Below, in pieces: positions 26,326 through 32,944 of a DNA stretch of 64,000 nucleotides. The notes under the pieces were generated by a model. It was not told the DNA's origin. It worked only from the letters and a program-made list of their open reading frames with translations, and did no database searches. How positions within the stretch are numbered: position 1 is the stretch's first letter; every line of letters starts with the position of its first letter. Location of the stretch: positions 248,001 to 312,000 of the forward strand of contig NZ_QJRY01000005.1 in the NCBI RefSeq assembly GCF_003205195.1. The letters run 5' to 3'. A program made the position numbers and the translations under genes. This DNA comes from Peteryoungia wuzhouensis. Its GTDB lineage: Bacteria; Pseudomonadota; Alphaproteobacteria; Rhizobiales; Rhizobiaceae.

Positions 26326-26643
26326 TCAATCGGCGCAGGTTTCGGTCTTGCAGAAGCTTTCGTAGAGGGTGCTGATCACGGCGCGGGCCGGTGCGCTCTC
26401 GATGCGGTACCAGATCGTCTGCCCGTCCCGGCGGCCGGTGATGATCTTCTCGCGACGCAGCAAGGCCAGGTGCTGTGAGACCGTGCTGTCCCGTATGCCG
26501 AGAAATTCGGCAAGTTGGCCGACGGAATGCTCTCCGTCCGAGAGCCGGCAAAGAATGAGCAGCCGATATCGGTTGGAGAGCGACTTCAGCAGTTCACTCG
26601 CCATGTCGGCGCCAGATTTCATCGATTCAGCGTCTATCTTCAT
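26326..26643 (-). CDS. ArsR-family repressor of the SqrR/BigR/YgaV persulfide-sensor type
   Basis: A 105-residue winged-helix repressor (helix-turn-helix in FLGIRDSTVSQHLALLRREK; wing GRRDGQTIWYRI). Its cysteines are Cys32 (LILCRL), Cys98 (ESFCKT) and Cys103. Cys32 and Cys98 are 66 residues apart, the same spacing as the dithiol pair Cys41/Cys107 of SqrR and Cys42/Cys108 of BigR, so reactive sulfur sensing is likely. The metal-binding CxC motif of classical ArsR is absent. A copy of the operator sequence overlaps its start codon, implying autorepression, and another precedes the efflux operon. Confidence 0.85.
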   Translation of the reverse strand: MKIDAESMKSGADMASELLKSLSNRYRLLILCRLSDGEHSVGQLAEFLGIRDSTVSQHLALLRREKIITGRRDGQTIWYRIESAPARAVISTLYESFCKTETCAD

Positions 26644-26653
26644 AGATACGAAT
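26635..26653. promoter_or_regulatory. Operator candidate at the arsR start codon
   Basis: TAGATACGAAT at 26643-26653 mirrors the site upstream of the DUF2892 gene. A small inverted repeat TATCT-TCAT-AGATA (26635-26648) overlaps it and the start codon of arsR. Confidence 0.55.
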
Positions 26654-26749
26654 ATAAATGGAACGATAGGATATTCAAGCCCCTATGGCGCGCGGCAGCC
26701 TGTCGTGTTGTCATTGGGTGTGCAAGGGGGGCGGTCAGTGCGCTGCGGT

Positions 26750-26761
26750 TTCTGTATACAT
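26750..26761. promoter_or_regulatory. Upstream VanR operator candidate (TTCTGTATACAT)
   Basis: First of two identical 12-mers with palindromic core TGTATACA, 110-121 bp before vanA. The other copy starts 73 bp downstream, about seven helical turns. Confidence 0.6.
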
Positions 26762-26822
26762 GACCCCTGTGAGTTTGGCGATTTCACAAATTTTAGTGCC
26801 TTTTTGTACTGCGTATTTGACA

Positions 26823-26834
26823 TTCTGTATACAT
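26823..26834. promoter_or_regulatory. Downstream VanR operator candidate (TTCTGTATACAT)
   Basis: Second copy of the 12-mer with core TGTATACA, ending 36 bp before the vanA start, well placed to block the promoter. Confidence 0.6.
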
Positions 26835-26870
26835 CGTGGCTCACTAAGGGCATCTGAGGAGGAGCCAGAT

Positions 26871-27932
26871 ATGTCCAAACCCACATTCCCGTTGAATGCC
26901 TGGTATGCGGCCGCTTATGACGTCGAGCTCAAGCGCTCGCTTCTGGCGCGCACGATCTGCAACAAGCCCGTGGTGCTTTACCGCAAGGAAAATGGGACCG
27001 CCGTCGCGCTTGCCGACGCCTGTTGGCATCGGCTGGTGCCCCTCTCGCTCGGGAGGCTCGAGGGCGACAACGTGATCTGCGGCTATCACGGGCTCGAATA
27101 TGACGAGACGGGGCGCTGCGTCTACATGCCGTCGCAGGAGACCATCAACCCGTCGGCTTGCGTCAAATCCTATCCGATCGCCGAAAAGCATCGCTTCGTC
27201 TGGATCTGGCCGGGTGACCCTGCGCTCGCCGATCCGGCGCTGATCCCTGACATGCACTGGAACCAGGACCCGGACTGGGCCGCAGACGGCAAGCTGATCG
27301 AGGTGAAGTGCGACTACCGCCTCGTGGTCGACAATCTGATGGATCTGACGCACGAGACCTTCGTGCATGGCTCTTCGATCGGCAACCGCGCCGTGGCCGA
27401 AGCGCCGTTCGAAGCCAGCCATTCCGATCGTTTCGCCTATATCACCCGCTGGATGGAAGACATCGATCCGCCGCCGTTCTGGCGCAAGCAATATGGCAAG
27501 CCGGGACGTGTCGACCGCTGGCAGATTATCCGCTTCGAGGCGCCGTGCACGGTCACCATTGATGTCGGCGTGGCCGAAGCCGGATCCGGTGCCCCGCAGG
27601 GCGACCGCTCGAAGGGCGTCAACGGTTATGTGCTCAACACGATCACGCCGTCGACGGAGAAGACCTGTCTCTATTTCTGGGCCTTTGCCCGCAACTACGA
27701 CCTGAAGAACCAGACACGCACCCACGAACTGCGTGAAGGTGTCGCCGGCGTGTTCCGTGAGGACGAGGAAGTGCTGGAGGCGCAGCAGCGGGCGATCGAG
27801 GCCAATCCGGATCACCAGTTCTACAATCTCAACATCGACGCGGGTTCGATGTGGGCGCGCAAGCTGATCGACCGGATGATCGATGCCGAGCAGGGGCCAG
27901 CAGCCCGCCTGCATGTCGCAGCGGCGGAGTAA
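26871..27932 (+). CDS. vanA: Vanillate O-demethylase, Rieske oxygenase subunit
   Basis: A 353-residue Rieske non-haem iron oxygenase. The [2Fe-2S] ligands are Cys51, His53, Cys70 and His73 (C-x-H-x16-C-x2-H); the mononuclear iron triad includes Asp158, His161 and His166 in NLMDLTHETFVHG. It matches VanA, which demethylates vanillate to protocatechuate and formaldehyde. The ATG at 26871 follows GAGGAGGAGCCAGAT. The gene precedes a GntR regulator by 1 bp and the reductase vanB. No glx- or formaldehyde-oxidation gene is adjacent on this side, so the released C1 unit is handled elsewhere. Confidence 0.92.
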   Translation: MSKPTFPLNAWYAAAYDVELKRSLLARTICNKPVVLYRKENGTAVALADACWHRLVPLSLGRLEGDNVICGYHGLEYDETGRCVYMPSQETINPSACVKSYPIAEKHRFVWIWPGDPALADPALIPDMHWNQDPDWAADGKLIEVKCDYRLVVDNLMDLTHETFVHGSSIGNRAVAEAPFEASHSDRFAYITRWMEDIDPPPFWRKQYGKPGRVDRWQIIRFEAPCTVTIDVGVAEAGSGAPQGDRSKGVNGYVLNTITPSTEKTCLYFWAFARNYDLKNQTRTHELREGVAGVFREDEEVLEAQQRAIEANPDHQFYNLNIDAGSMWARKLIDRMIDAEQGPAARLHVAAAE

Positions 27933-27933
27933 C

Positions 27934-28677
27934 ATGGCCCAAGCAAGCGAGGCAGCACCGAAGCAACAGACGCTGAAGGCCCTTTCGGGTCTTCGCGATC
28001 TGGTGCTGAAAGGCGAGATCGAGCCGGGCGAACGGCTTTCGGAAGTGGCGCTGGCCGCACGGTTGAACGTGTCTCGCACACCGCTTCGGGCTGCCCTGCA
28101 GAAGCTGGAACAGGAGGGGCTGGTCACGCTCATCCCGTCGGGCGGTTATTCGGTCCGCTCGTTCACCCGTCAGGACGTGATCGATGCCATCGAATTGCGG
28201 GGCGTGCTGGAAGGCATGGCGGCCCGGCTGGCCGCCGAACGCGGTGTCGCGCCTTTGCAGTTGAAAACGATCATGTCCGTGGTCGAAACGCTGGATGGCG
28301 TGGTGACGACGGATCCAAAGGCGATGGATTTCGCGCGCTACGAGGCGCTGAACGCCGAGTTTCACGGGTTGCTCGCCGATCTCTGCGGCAGCGAGGTTCT
28401 GCGGCGCGAGATCGAGCGGATGACGAGTCTGCCCTTTGCCAGCCCGAACGCCTTCGTCAACACCGAGATGGATGTGCCGACGTTCCATCGCAGTCTGCTG
28501 GTCGCCCAGGCGCAGCACAAGGCGATCGTGTCGGCGATTACGCTTCGGGAAGGGGCGCGGGCGGAGGCTCTCGCCCGCGAGCATGCGCGACTGGCGCGGC
28601 AGAACCTGGATTTTGTTTTGGAGGAACAACCGGACCTGCGTGGAAAGGTGCTGGCGCTTGCGCTGATGTCGGGGTGA
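27934..28677 (+). CDS. vanR: GntR/FCD-family regulator of vanillate catabolism
   Basis: A 247-residue regulator with an N-terminal winged helix (about residues 12-75; LSEVALAARLNVSRTPLRAA) and an all-helical FCD effector domain. The start at 27934 is one base after the vanA stop codon. Its position between vanA and vanB and the two TGTATACA sites before vanA support the role of vanillate-responsive repressor, as for the GntR-type VanR of Caulobacter and Acinetobacter. Confidence 0.88.
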   Translation: MAQASEAAPKQQTLKALSGLRDLVLKGEIEPGERLSEVALAARLNVSRTPLRAALQKLEQEGLVTLIPSGGYSVRSFTRQDVIDAIELRGVLEGMAARLAAERGVAPLQLKTIMSVVETLDGVVTTDPKAMDFARYEALNAEFHGLLADLCGSEVLRREIERMTSLPFASPNAFVNTEMDVPTFHRSLLVAQAQHKAIVSAITLREGARAEALAREHARLARQNLDFVLEEQPDLRGKVLALALMSG

Positions 28678-28723
28678 AACGCCGTTCGGGAGACGGCGGC
28701 TCGGGAGAATAGGAGGAGGAATT

Positions 28724-29704
28724 ATGCGATCGAAACTGGAATGGCGTCGGGCCGTGGTCACTGACCTCGAAACGCCGGCTGAGGATGTGCGGGCGGTGAC
28801 CTTTGCCGTCGATGGACTGAGGAGCGGCTTCGATCCGGGGTCGCACACGAATATCAAGGTCGTCATCCGGGGTGAACCGGCGCTGCGGACCTATACGGTC
28901 ATCCCCAGCGCGCCGGGCACGCTGAAGATCGCCGTCAAGCTGCATCCCAACAGCCGCGGCGGGTCGGCCTTTGTCTGGCAATTGCAGCCGGGCGACGAAA
29001 CGGAAATGACGGAGCCGGAAAACCGGTTCGAGCTGTCGTGGCGGGCCTCGCACTATCTGCTGATTGCCGGGGGTATCGGGATCACGCCGATCTATGGCAT
29101 GGCGCGTGCGCTGGCCGCGAGAGGCCAGTCTGTGGATCTGCTCTACGCCGCACGCAGTCGCGCGCAGATGCCGTTCGTCGACGAGCTGGAACGGCTTGCC
29201 GGCGTCAAGCTGCAGGCCTTCCTGCAGGACGAGGGCCAGATGCTGGATCTGAAGGCTGCGTTCTCGGCGCTTCCGCCGGATGGCGAGGTCTATATCTGCG
29301 GCCCCCACGGTCTGTTGGAGGCCGCCCGCACGGCATGGGAAGACAGCGGGCGACCGATGAGTCGGCTGAGGTTCGAAGTCTTCGGCGACAGCGGTCGCTT
29401 CATCGAACAGCCCTTCGAGGTGGAGGTCGCCGGCACCGGACGACGCGTCAGCGTTCGCGCCGACGAGAGCATGCTCGATGCCCTGATGGAGGCGGGCGTG
29501 GACATGATCTACGACTGTCGACGGGGCGAGTGTGGATTGTGCGCCGTCGGCGTGGTCGAGGCGAGCGCAGCAATCGACCATCGCGACGTGTTCTTTTCCG
29601 CCGAGGAGCGGCACGGGGCGGCCAAGATGTGTGCTTGTGTTTCGCGTGTCTGCGGCGGCACGGTGGTCATCGACACCGGTTATCGGCGCGAAGCTGCGGC
29701 CTGA
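28724..29704 (+). CDS. vanB: Vanillate O-demethylase reductase subunit
   Basis: A 326-residue phthalate dioxygenase reductase-type protein: flavin domain with RTYTVIPSA, NAD domain with LLIAGGIGITPIYGM, and a C-terminal plant-type [2Fe-2S] ferredoxin domain (CRRGECGLCAVGV, then the distal Cys in SRVCGG). It passes electrons from NAD(P)H to VanA. The ATG is preceded by GGAGGAGGAATT. The stop codon at 29704 ends the van operon. Confidence 0.92.
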   Translation: MRSKLEWRRAVVTDLETPAEDVRAVTFAVDGLRSGFDPGSHTNIKVVIRGEPALRTYTVIPSAPGTLKIAVKLHPNSRGGSAFVWQLQPGDETEMTEPENRFELSWRASHYLLIAGGIGITPIYGMARALAARGQSVDLLYAARSRAQMPFVDELERLAGVKLQAFLQDEGQMLDLKAAFSALPPDGEVYICGPHGLLEAARTAWEDSGRPMSRLRFEVFGDSGRFIEQPFEVEVAGTGRRVSVRADESMLDALMEAGVDMIYDCRRGECGLCAVGVVEASAAIDHRDVFFSAEERHGAAKMCACVSRVCGGTVVIDTGYRREAAA

Positions 29705-29828
29705 GGCCTCTGGGGAGCGTCTTCCGCTTTCGTCAGCATGGCCTACTTCAGTGCCAGTGCAAGAACTTGCAATCGACGCCGTCTTGCGAATCGTCATGTT
29801 AGGCGGGTCGATTGCAGGGAGTGGTGTC

Positions 29829-30749
29829 ATGGACGATGCACAGGCCACGGCAGGGAAGCGGAGCCGCCCGATCCATCCGCGCATCGAGCCGCATCTGCGT
29901 CTGAACGTGTGGCAGGATGCCATCGCTTTTCTGCAGCATGATGGTTTTGACGAGGCCTTGCTGAGCTATTGCCGCAGCATGGCGGAGCCCAGCGCGTTTC
30001 GATGGCCGGCAAACAAGATCTTCGCCCAGAAGATGCGTTACCTTACCTGTTACATGCTGATCGGTCTTGATGTGCGCTTTCGCATGGGGCTGGGACCGCA
30101 ACCGAGCCTGACGGATCTCCAGGCGGTGGTGCCAGGCAGTTCGCGTCAGGTAAGCGATCTGATTGCCGGCTTGCGGGCCGGCGGCTATGTGGTCGCAGAG
30201 CGGAGCGCCTCGGATGGCCGAATGATCGCGTTGCGCGCCACACCCGCACTGATTCTGGAGGTGGCGCGATCTCCACTCGCCTTTCTCGCGGCCCTGGAAC
30301 GGCTTAGGCCATCCAATCCGCCGCCGGCGGAGCAGCTTCAGGCCGATCCGTACAGGCTGGCGTCCTTGGTTGGCCATTCGGTCATGCACTACCAGAAGCA
30401 GGATGTGCTTTTCGGCCCCTTCGGCACTGTTGTGGATTTCACCGGTCGCGACAGCGGATACCTGATCCTCTGTGCCGTCATGGGCTGTCACCTTGCTCAG
30501 CGCAACGGCTGGGACTGGCAGCTGTCGCTTAGCTACGACGCACTCGCCCAGCGTTTCCAGGTGTCGCGTCAGCACGTTGGCAACGTGCTTGCAGATGCGG
30601 CGGAAAGCGGGATTTTTATCACTAGGGCAGGGAAGGTGCAGTCGGTGTCTGAGGCTTTTGTGACGGAGTTTTCCACCTGGGGCGCCGGCCAGATGGCACA
30701 TTATCGCATTCTGGCCGAAATAAGCGCCACGCCCAATTTAACCGGTTGA
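29829..30749 (+). CDS. Transcriptional regulator with two helix-turn-helix domains
   Basis: About 306 residues from the ATG at 29829 (AGGGAGTGGTGTC precedes it); an alternative ATG lies at 29796. The N-terminal half has a MarR-like winged helix (VVPGSSRQVSDLIAGLRAGG, then ERSASDGRMIAL) and the C-terminal part a second, Crp-like helix (LSYDALAQRFQVSRQHVGNV). No ligand domain is obvious. I recognise no named family. It may regulate the van genes or be independent; it lies 124 bp after vanB in the same direction. Confidence 0.7.
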   Translation: MDDAQATAGKRSRPIHPRIEPHLRLNVWQDAIAFLQHDGFDEALLSYCRSMAEPSAFRWPANKIFAQKMRYLTCYMLIGLDVRFRMGLGPQPSLTDLQAVVPGSSRQVSDLIAGLRAGGYVVAERSASDGRMIALRATPALILEVARSPLAFLAALERLRPSNPPPAEQLQADPYRLASLVGHSVMHYQKQDVLFGPFGTVVDFTGRDSGYLILCAVMGCHLAQRNGWDWQLSLSYDALAQRFQVSRQHVGNVLADAAESGIFITRAGKVQSVSEAFVTEFSTWGAGQMAHYRILAEISATPNLTG

Positions 30750-30917
30750 ATTTTTCACCGACACGCGGAATTCGTACATAAATTTAGAAGTTCATTAAGT
30801 GCTGGTGCGTAGAGTAATTCCAGTTGTGCACCACAAGCTTCGGTCGGGTCATAGCGCGTTGCCGGAGCCATCGATTGACAGGGAAAGTGACGGAAGCTTT
30901 CCGCGGGAGGACCCCAG

Positions 30918-31388
30918 ATGAACCAGACGTCGAATGCCGCAGATGCCCTCGAGATCATCGCGTTCCGCCTTCACCAACAGGAATTCTGCGTAAAGACCAC
31001 GTCGATCCGCGAAATCCGCGGCTGGGCCCCGGTCACGCCCATTCCCCACTCTCCTTATGAAGTTCTCGGCGTGATGAACCTGCGTGGCACCGTCATTCCG
31101 ATCGTCGACCTGGCTGTGAAGCTCGGAATGCCGGCTGCCCAGGCGACCGAGCGCAGCGCCGTTGTCGTGACCGAAGTGAACGGCATGACCGTCGGCCTGC
31201 TGGTCGATGGCGTTTCCGACATCCTGACCGTGGCCGGCAGCACGCTGCAGCCGCTCCCGGCTGCGACCGGTCCGAGTGCTGCCTTCTCTGACGGCATCAT
31301 TGCGCACGACAAGAGCATGATCTGCTTCCTCAGCCTTGAGCGCATGTTCGGCGAAGACGATCCGTCGTCCTGGGGCATGGCCGCCTGA
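30918..31388 (+). CDS. cheW: CheW-type chemotaxis coupling protein
   Basis: A 156-residue CheW domain protein: FRLHQQEFCVKTTSIREI at the start of the fold, PHSPYEVLGVMNLRGTVIPIVDL in the central sheet and GLLVDGVSDIL in the second barrel. It should couple a chemoreceptor to CheA at the inner membrane. The gene stands alone, without cheA, receptor or flagellar genes nearby, and has a hairpin right after it. A 168-bp upstream gap should hold its promoter. Confidence 0.9.
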   Translation: MNQTSNAADALEIIAFRLHQQEFCVKTTSIREIRGWAPVTPIPHSPYEVLGVMNLRGTVIPIVDLAVKLGMPAAQATERSAVVVTEVNGMTVGLLVDGVSDILTVAGSTLQPLPAATGPSAAFSDGIIAHDKSMICFLSLERMFGEDDPSSWGMAA

Positions 31389-31395
31389 TACACGC

Positions 31396-31422
31396 GGCTG
31401 GCGGACTTGCCGCCAGCCTTCT
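31396..31422 (+). terminator. Terminator after cheW
   Basis: Perfect 9-bp arms (GGCTGGCGG and CCGCCAGCC) with a 5-base loop, followed by TTCT, starting 7 bp past the cheW stop codon. Confidence 0.65.
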
Positions 31423-31614
31423 CCCCTTATCGCGGGGATGCGCTCGCCTGAGTGCTGTTCGTCATACTTTGTTTGCCATGCTGACAGAACGGGGCACACC
31501 TGAGGGGTGCGCTCACGAAGAATTGCGACTTTTTAAAGATTTCAGGCGCAATTCTCCTCCCATGGCGCTTTCGCAATTCCCATCTTTGGCGCAGGATGAT
31601 GTCGGAGGAATATC

Positions 31615-31842
31615 GTGGTCACGCAATCCCCGAATACCCAGACCGAAGAGCTGCTCGGGCGCCTGAAGGATGCGCTTGCCGGAACGCATGGACGCGCCTT
31701 TTCGGCCGACGCGGTGCGCACGCTGGTGTCGCTTGAAGTTGCCGAGTGGAAGGACGACTGTCGACCCGAAGAGTCGGCAGCCGAAACTGTCCGCGCCGAA
31801 GCGCCTCTCATCAATCACCGTATCCGGCTGTCGTCGGAATAA
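31615..31842 (+). CDS. Small hypothetical protein
   Basis: A 75-residue soluble, acidic protein with a GTG start preceded by GGAGGAATATC, a good ribosome-binding site. It has an alpha-helical look (TEELLGRLKDAL, ADAVRTLVSLEVAEWKDD) and no cysteine pair, signal peptide or membrane segment. It is convergent with the algL-like gene, 9 bp away. I recognise no family. The overlapping minus-strand frames lack a ribosome-binding site. Confidence 0.55.
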   Translation: MVTQSPNTQTEELLGRLKDALAGTHGRAFSADAVRTLVSLEVAEWKDDCRPEESAAETVRAEAPLINHRIRLSSE

Positions 31843-31851
31843 GAGGCGCGT

Positions 31852-32940
31852 TCAGTTCTGCACCGTTATGGCGCAACTGATCCGCCGTCCGTCATACAGC
31901 GCCGTCTGATTGCCTCCGAGCTTCGAATTGTTGAGCGGCCTGAGCGAGACGAACTCCTTTTCCATGGCCCCATCATCGCTGAGTGCCAGATAAGGCTCCA
32001 GCCATGCAAGCGATGACAGGTTTGGCTTCAATCCTGGCTTCACGGTCTGGCTCTTGCCGTTGATCTTCTGGACGATCTTGGGGTCCTTTACCGCATTGAC
32101 GGAAAAATGGGCCATGGTGCCGAGCTTTCCAAAGTCCGCGCCGCCTTTGCCGTAACCTGCGTCGCAGAGCCTTGCCACTGAAGCGACCAGCGGCGTCATG
32201 GCGTGCAACTGGTAGTGCAGGGCATACCGCATGCGGTTCATTTCCAAAGGCAGGCTGCCGTCAGGTGCCGCACCCTCGATCATCGTGCGGTTGCTCATGA
32301 TCGCCCAATCCACGAGCGCCCGATCTTCGGTGAGAATGCCCACCTCGCCGACCCCCAGGCTTGCCCAGGCGCGCAAGTTGTTGCGGGATGCGCCCTTCGT
32401 CGCCTCGTTGTCGAAGAAATAGACGGTCTCGCGCGCCCTTTTCAGCAGCCAGGCCTCGATCGTTCGCTGCTTGTCGCCAAGCCCGGGGACCTGGTTTCGC
32501 GCCTCGGCATAGGCGATCGCGATGCCGCCGACGCGCGAGGGGACCGATAGCTTGGCATTGGGCGTGCGCATGTCGTTCAAGGCATCGGCTTTCGCCCAGG
32601 CATAGACGTTGTCGATGACACAGCGCTGATAAAGCCGGCGGGTGGCGACATCCTTCTCTGCGCCGGCCTTGGAGACCTGTTGGGCGAGATCCTGGATGAA
32701 TTCGTCGATGGGTTTCAACGCCTTCGTCACCTTTGCATCACTGTCTTCGTCGATGTCCGAGCGCGACTTTGATGCTGCTTCGTAACGGCTGCCGAAACCC
32801 AGACTCATGACGGGTTTCGGTGCCGGGAAGCAGGTTTGCTCGGCCGCCTGTGCGGTGCCGCCGCCGCCGAGGGCGGTGCCGAAGACGACGAGCGATGTTG
32901 CCGTGATCAGGGTGAGCCTGTGTGTTTTTCCATGCGTCAA
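31852..32940 (-). CDS. Alginate lyase family protein (AlgL-like), catalytic residues replaced
   Basis: A 362-residue periplasmic protein with signal peptide (ending AQA before AEQTCFPAP). Family signs are GSRYEAASKSR, NNLRAWASLG, RMRYALHYQLHAMTPL and AWLEPYLAL, which align with Pseudomonas AlgL as I recall it. At the positions of AlgL Lys66, His202 and Tyr256 this protein has Arg52, Leu189 and His246, so lyase activity by the known mechanism is doubtful. In Pseudomonas AlgL clears misdirected polymer from the periplasm. It is the last gene of the alginate-type operon, 4 bp after the large Sel1 gene. Confidence 0.8.
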   Translation of the reverse strand: MTHGKTHRLTLITATSLVVFGTALGGGGTAQAAEQTCFPAPKPVMSLGFGSRYEAASKSRSDIDEDSDAKVTKALKPIDEFIQDLAQQVSKAGAEKDVATRRLYQRCVIDNVYAWAKADALNDMRTPNAKLSVPSRVGGIAIAYAEARNQVPGLGDKQRTIEAWLLKRARETVYFFDNEATKGASRNNLRAWASLGVGEVGILTEDRALVDWAIMSNRTMIEGAAPDGSLPLEMNRMRYALHYQLHAMTPLVASVARLCDAGYGKGGADFGKLGTMAHFSVNAVKDPKIVQKINGKSQTVKPGLKPNLSSLAWLEPYLALSDDGAMEKEFVSLRPLNNSKLGGNQTALYDGRRISCAITVQN

Positions 32941-32944
32941 ATGA

